From assembly GCA_913055925.1 (NCBI GenBank), contig CAJXLH010000132.1, positions 1 to 7,145 on the forward strand: DNA of 7,145 nucleotides. Direction: 5' to 3'. The stretch comes from an uncultured Maritalea sp. GTDB lineage: Bacteria > Pseudomonadota > Alphaproteobacteria > Rhizobiales > Devosiaceae. The notes under the pieces are model-generated. The model saw only the letters and a list, made by a program, of their open reading frames with translations, made no database searches and was not told where the DNA came from. The first letter of the stretch is position 1; each line of letters opens with the position of its first letter. The position numbers were made by a program, and so were the translations under genes. Below, in pieces: positions 5,365-7,145 of this stretch.

Positions 5365-6291
5365 TCACGGCATTTCACTTTTAGGGATAATTGCGCCTGG
5401 AAACTGTATCACGCGTCCAGCCAAATCTTGGCCAGCGCGGGCACATTCTGCCGGATTTAAGCCAGCCAAATATGCATTTAGAAATCCCGCGCTAAAACTG
5501 TCACCTGCCGCTGTACTATCAACAACTTTGCTGATTGCCGGAAAGTCCACCGCTTCAAGCTTGCTATCAAAACGAACGAAAAGACCGTCTGGCCCATCAG
5601 TTACCACAACGCCGGCGGCTCCTTTTTCGCAAACAAAAGTGGCCACATCTTCCGACATACTTAGCTCAAACAGCGCCTCGCCCTCATCGCGGCCAATTTT
5701 TACGATGCTTGAACGTTTGATCATTTCAAGATTTGCAGCCACGAAATCGACTTCATGGGAATGTGACGACCAAAGGTGAGGACGGTGATTGACGTCATAC
5801 ATCACCGTTCGCCCATGTTTCTGGAACCATTCTGCGAGCTCAAATAAAGCGACGCGGCCGTCATCGCTCAAAACAGCGAGTGTAATTCCACTCACATAAA
5901 GCGCATCATGTTGCTGCGCGAAAGCGACTTCCTCTTTGCCCAAATCACCCTCGAATAACTCGCGCACTGCTGCGCTCGTCCGCCAATAGGTAAAGGAACG
6001 TTCCCCTTCGTCATCTGTCGAAATCGCATAAAGTCCCGGCGTACCGGCTTTGGCAGATGCAAATGGCGATACAGTTACATCTTCTGCACTCAAAAAGTCT
6101 GAGATTTGCTCGGCAAATGGTCCTTGGCCAAGTCGAGTGAGGTATGAAACGCTGCCGGGATCTCCAAGAAGCCTCGACAGATAAACTGCGGTGTTGCCCG
6201 TATCGCCTCCAACGCCCAAATGCGCACTGCCATTCGCTTGGATTGCCGACAATTCAAGCATTACTTCGCCGACGGACACGATGGAAGGCAT
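5365..6291 (-). CDS. kdgK: 2-dehydro-3-deoxygluconate (KDG) kinase, PfkB family
   Basis: This 308-residue cytoplasmic PfkB/ribokinase-family sugar kinase has the normal length. It should phosphorylate 2-keto-3-deoxygluconate to KDPG with ATP, feeding the Entner-Doudoroff aldolase during hexuronate breakdown. Family signs in order are: SVGEVMLELS (6-15); the sugar-binding GGDTGNTAVYLSRL (28-41); the lid strand PGLYAISTD (85-93) with GERSFTYWR (96-104), typical of KdgK; YVSGITLAVL (132-141); DVNHRPHLW (166-174); and the second PfkB signature VDSTAAGDSFSAGF (257-270), whose Asp264 is the catalytic base and whose AAGD forms the anion hole. The C-terminal FPGAIIP (297-303) is also as in KdgK. GAGGAG at 6298-6303, 6 bases before the ATG, fixes the start. 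The usual partners (KDPG aldolase, uronate genes) are absent from the window, so a related aldonate or ketose substrate remains possible. It may be co-transcribed with the membrane-protein gene downstream. Confidence 0.85.
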   Translation of the reverse strand: MPSIVSVGEVMLELSAIQANGSAHLGVGGDTGNTAVYLSRLLGDPGSVSYLTRLGQGPFAEQISDFLSAEDVTVSPFASAKAGTPGLYAISTDDEGERSFTYWRTSAAVRELFEGDLGKEEVAFAQQHDALYVSGITLAVLSDDGRVALFELAEWFQKHGRTVMYDVNHRPHLWSSHSHEVDFVAANLEMIKRSSIVKIGRDEGEALFELSMSEDVATFVCEKGAAGVVVTDGPDGLFVRFDSKLEAVDFPAISKVVDSTAAGDSFSAGFLNAYLAGLNPAECARAGQDLAGRVIQFPGAIIPKSEMP

Positions 6292-6297
6292 TCAAAT

Positions 6298-6303
6298 CTC
6301 CTC
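6298..6303 (-). promoter_or_regulatory. Ribosome-binding site of kdgK
   Basis: The minus strand reads GAGGAG 6 bases before the kdgK ATG. This is near-ideal and fixes the start. Confidence 0.75.
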
Positions 6304-6335
6304 AGTTCACCTAAGGGTTTTGCTAGCTGACAAGC

Positions 6336-6347
6336 GGTCATTTGACC
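6336..6347. promoter_or_regulatory. Palindrome GGTCA-N2-TGACC upstream of kdgK
   Basis: GGTCA (6336-6340) and TGACC (6343-6347) are perfect reverse complements separated by two bases, in the 73-base gap between the ycaQ-like gene and kdgK, 44 bases before the kdgK ATG. The size and compactness suit an operator, for example for a GntR- or LacI-type sugar regulator. No such regulator is in the window. On the minus strand a TTGTCA next to it resembles a -35 element, but no good -10 follows at the right spacing. Confidence 0.3.
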
Positions 6348-6364
6348 AGCCTCATCTCGCAAAA

Positions 6365-7145
6365 TCAGATCGGTTGGCCTTGATCGCGGTCACAATGCCA
6401 TGCAACGTTTGCCAATCCACCAAATTTCGCGAACTGATTTAACTCGCGGTCCAGTGCTTTATGTCGAGCATCTGTCCAACGCACTTTTGGTTCTGTCCAA
6501 AATGCGGCAACGCAAAGCGTATCAGCTTTGCGATCAGCTTTTAGTTCAATTCTGCCGACAAAGCGATCGCCTTGAAGAAGCGGATACACGTAGTATCCCC
6601 ACTGCCGCTTGTCTGCGGGCACAAAAATCTCAATCGTGTAGTCAAATCCAAAATATTTCAGCAGTCGCTTGCGATCGCGAATTGCCGGATCAAACGGATT
6701 AAGTATCCTCAATCGCGAGGTCGGTTTTTCTATCCTCTGAAGTTGCGAAGTCAGATCAGGCGCACAAAAAACCTCAGTCCAGCTCTTATCAGCCAGTTGC
6801 ACGCGTGCCTTCTCAAATTCTTGGCCGTCTAGCCAGGCTTTGACCTCCGATGGCGAAACGGCCTCCCAAAACTTTTTAATATCGCTTGCTGTGGCCAAGC
6901 CCATTCTGTTCAACGCCGCATGACATAACCAGTTAATCTGCTCAAGATCAGAAACCTCATTTTGCAAATGTTGAGCTGGCACAACACGTTGAGGCAAATC
7001 ATAGTGCTTCCGAAATCCAACTCGATGCGAGGTGGCAAGCTCGCCCGAATACCAAAGGTAGTCGAGCAGTTTTTTGTGGGGCGGGCGATCCCACATTTGC
7101 TTTTCACCCTCAATTTTCGTGTCAAAAGCCTCAGTCGAAAGCGCG
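6365..7145 (-). CDS. ycaQ: YcaQ-like winged-helix DNA glycosylase (HTH_42 family), C-terminal part
   Basis: The reading frame is open through the right edge, so the ATG at 7096 is an internal Met (in a KQMWDRPPHK context), not the start. 259 residues are visible. The frame entering from the edge reads TEAFDTKIEGEKQ and continues into WDRPPHKKLLDYLWYSGEL, SHRVGFRKHYDLPQRVV and later RLRILNPFDPAIRDRKR and WGYYVYPLLQGDRFVGRIELK. These match the YcaQ/AlkX family of winged-helix DNA glycosylases, which in E. coli unhook interstrand crosslinks and remove bulky alkylated bases. E. coli YcaQ has about 410 residues, so roughly 150 N-terminal residues lie outside, including the catalytic Gln-x-Gln/Asp motif. 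Activity therefore cannot be judged here. It ends 73 bases before kdgK on the same strand. Its function appears unrelated to its neighbours. Confidence 0.88.
   Translation of the reverse strand, partial: ALSTEAFDTKIEGEKQMWDRPPHKKLLDYLWYSGELATSHRVGFRKHYDLPQRVVPAQHLQNEVSDLEQINWLCHAALNRMGLATASDIKKFWEAVSPSEVKAWLDGQEFEKARVQLADKSWTEVFCAPDLTSQLQRIEKPTSRLRILNPFDPAIRDRKRLLKYFGFDYTIEIFVPADKRQWGYYVYPLLQGDRFVGRIELKADRKADTLCVAAFWTEPKVRWTDARHKALDRELNQFAKFGGLANVAWHCDRDQGQPI

Noticed and set aside
5114..5779. 221-codon plus-strand open frame
   Set aside because: It lies antisense across the membrane-protein and kdgK genes, has no recognisable domain, and is Ser/Thr/Lys-rich low-complexity. It is a shadow of the real genes.
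6365..7096. A complete 243-residue protein starting at the ATG at 7096
   Set aside because: The frame stays open to the window edge and the upstream residues fit the YcaQ family, so 7096 is an internal methionine.

Overview
The window reads as a piece of an alphaproteobacterial chromosome. This rests on protein resemblance (an alphaproteobacterial style of KdgK, MdeR/Lrp and YcaQ) and on a base composition that looks close to 50 % GC by eye. I cannot name a genus. Nearly all of it is coding, with no gene-free stretch longer than 139 bases. I see no tRNA, rRNA, CRISPR array, insertion sequence or phage gene. All genes lie on the minus strand except one regulator.

Left part (1-1975): a methionine-catabolism locus laid out like the mdeR / mdeAB locus of Pseudomonas putida. 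mdeA (L-methionine gamma-lyase) splits methionine into methanethiol, ammonia and 2-oxobutyrate. mdeB, cut by the left edge, is an AceE-like thiamine-diphosphate E1 enzyme expected to decarboxylate the 2-oxobutyrate. mdeR, divergent, is an Lrp/AsnC regulator. The 139-base divergent spacer holds a perfect 8-bp inverted repeat, a candidate operator, near mdeR. It also holds a 7-bp GC-rich hairpin next to the strong mdeA ribosome-binding site.

Middle part (1962-6291): four minus-strand genes in the transcription order sugar kinase (kdgK-like), six-helix orphan membrane protein, ATP-grasp ligase, Wzx-like polysaccharide/lipid-linked flippase. The gaps are 76, 58 and 23 bases. The last three look like a small envelope module: a soluble ligase that couples a carboxylate to an amine (or similar), a flippase for a lipid-linked product, and a membrane protein of unknown role with paired Asp/His residues in its helices. 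An 11-base word recurs 40 and 39 bases before the starts of the ligase and membrane-protein genes, which may mean shared control. The flippase and mdeR genes converge and overlap by 14 bases, with a perfect 10-bp hairpin in the mdeR tail that abuts the flippase stop codon.

Right part (6365-7145): the C-terminal part of a YcaQ-like DNA glycosylase, cut by the window edge.

The window contains no clearly new defence or mobile system. The parts least explained by known biology are the orphan membrane protein/ATP-grasp/flippase trio, the shared 11-base word, and the hairpin-coupled convergent gene ends.
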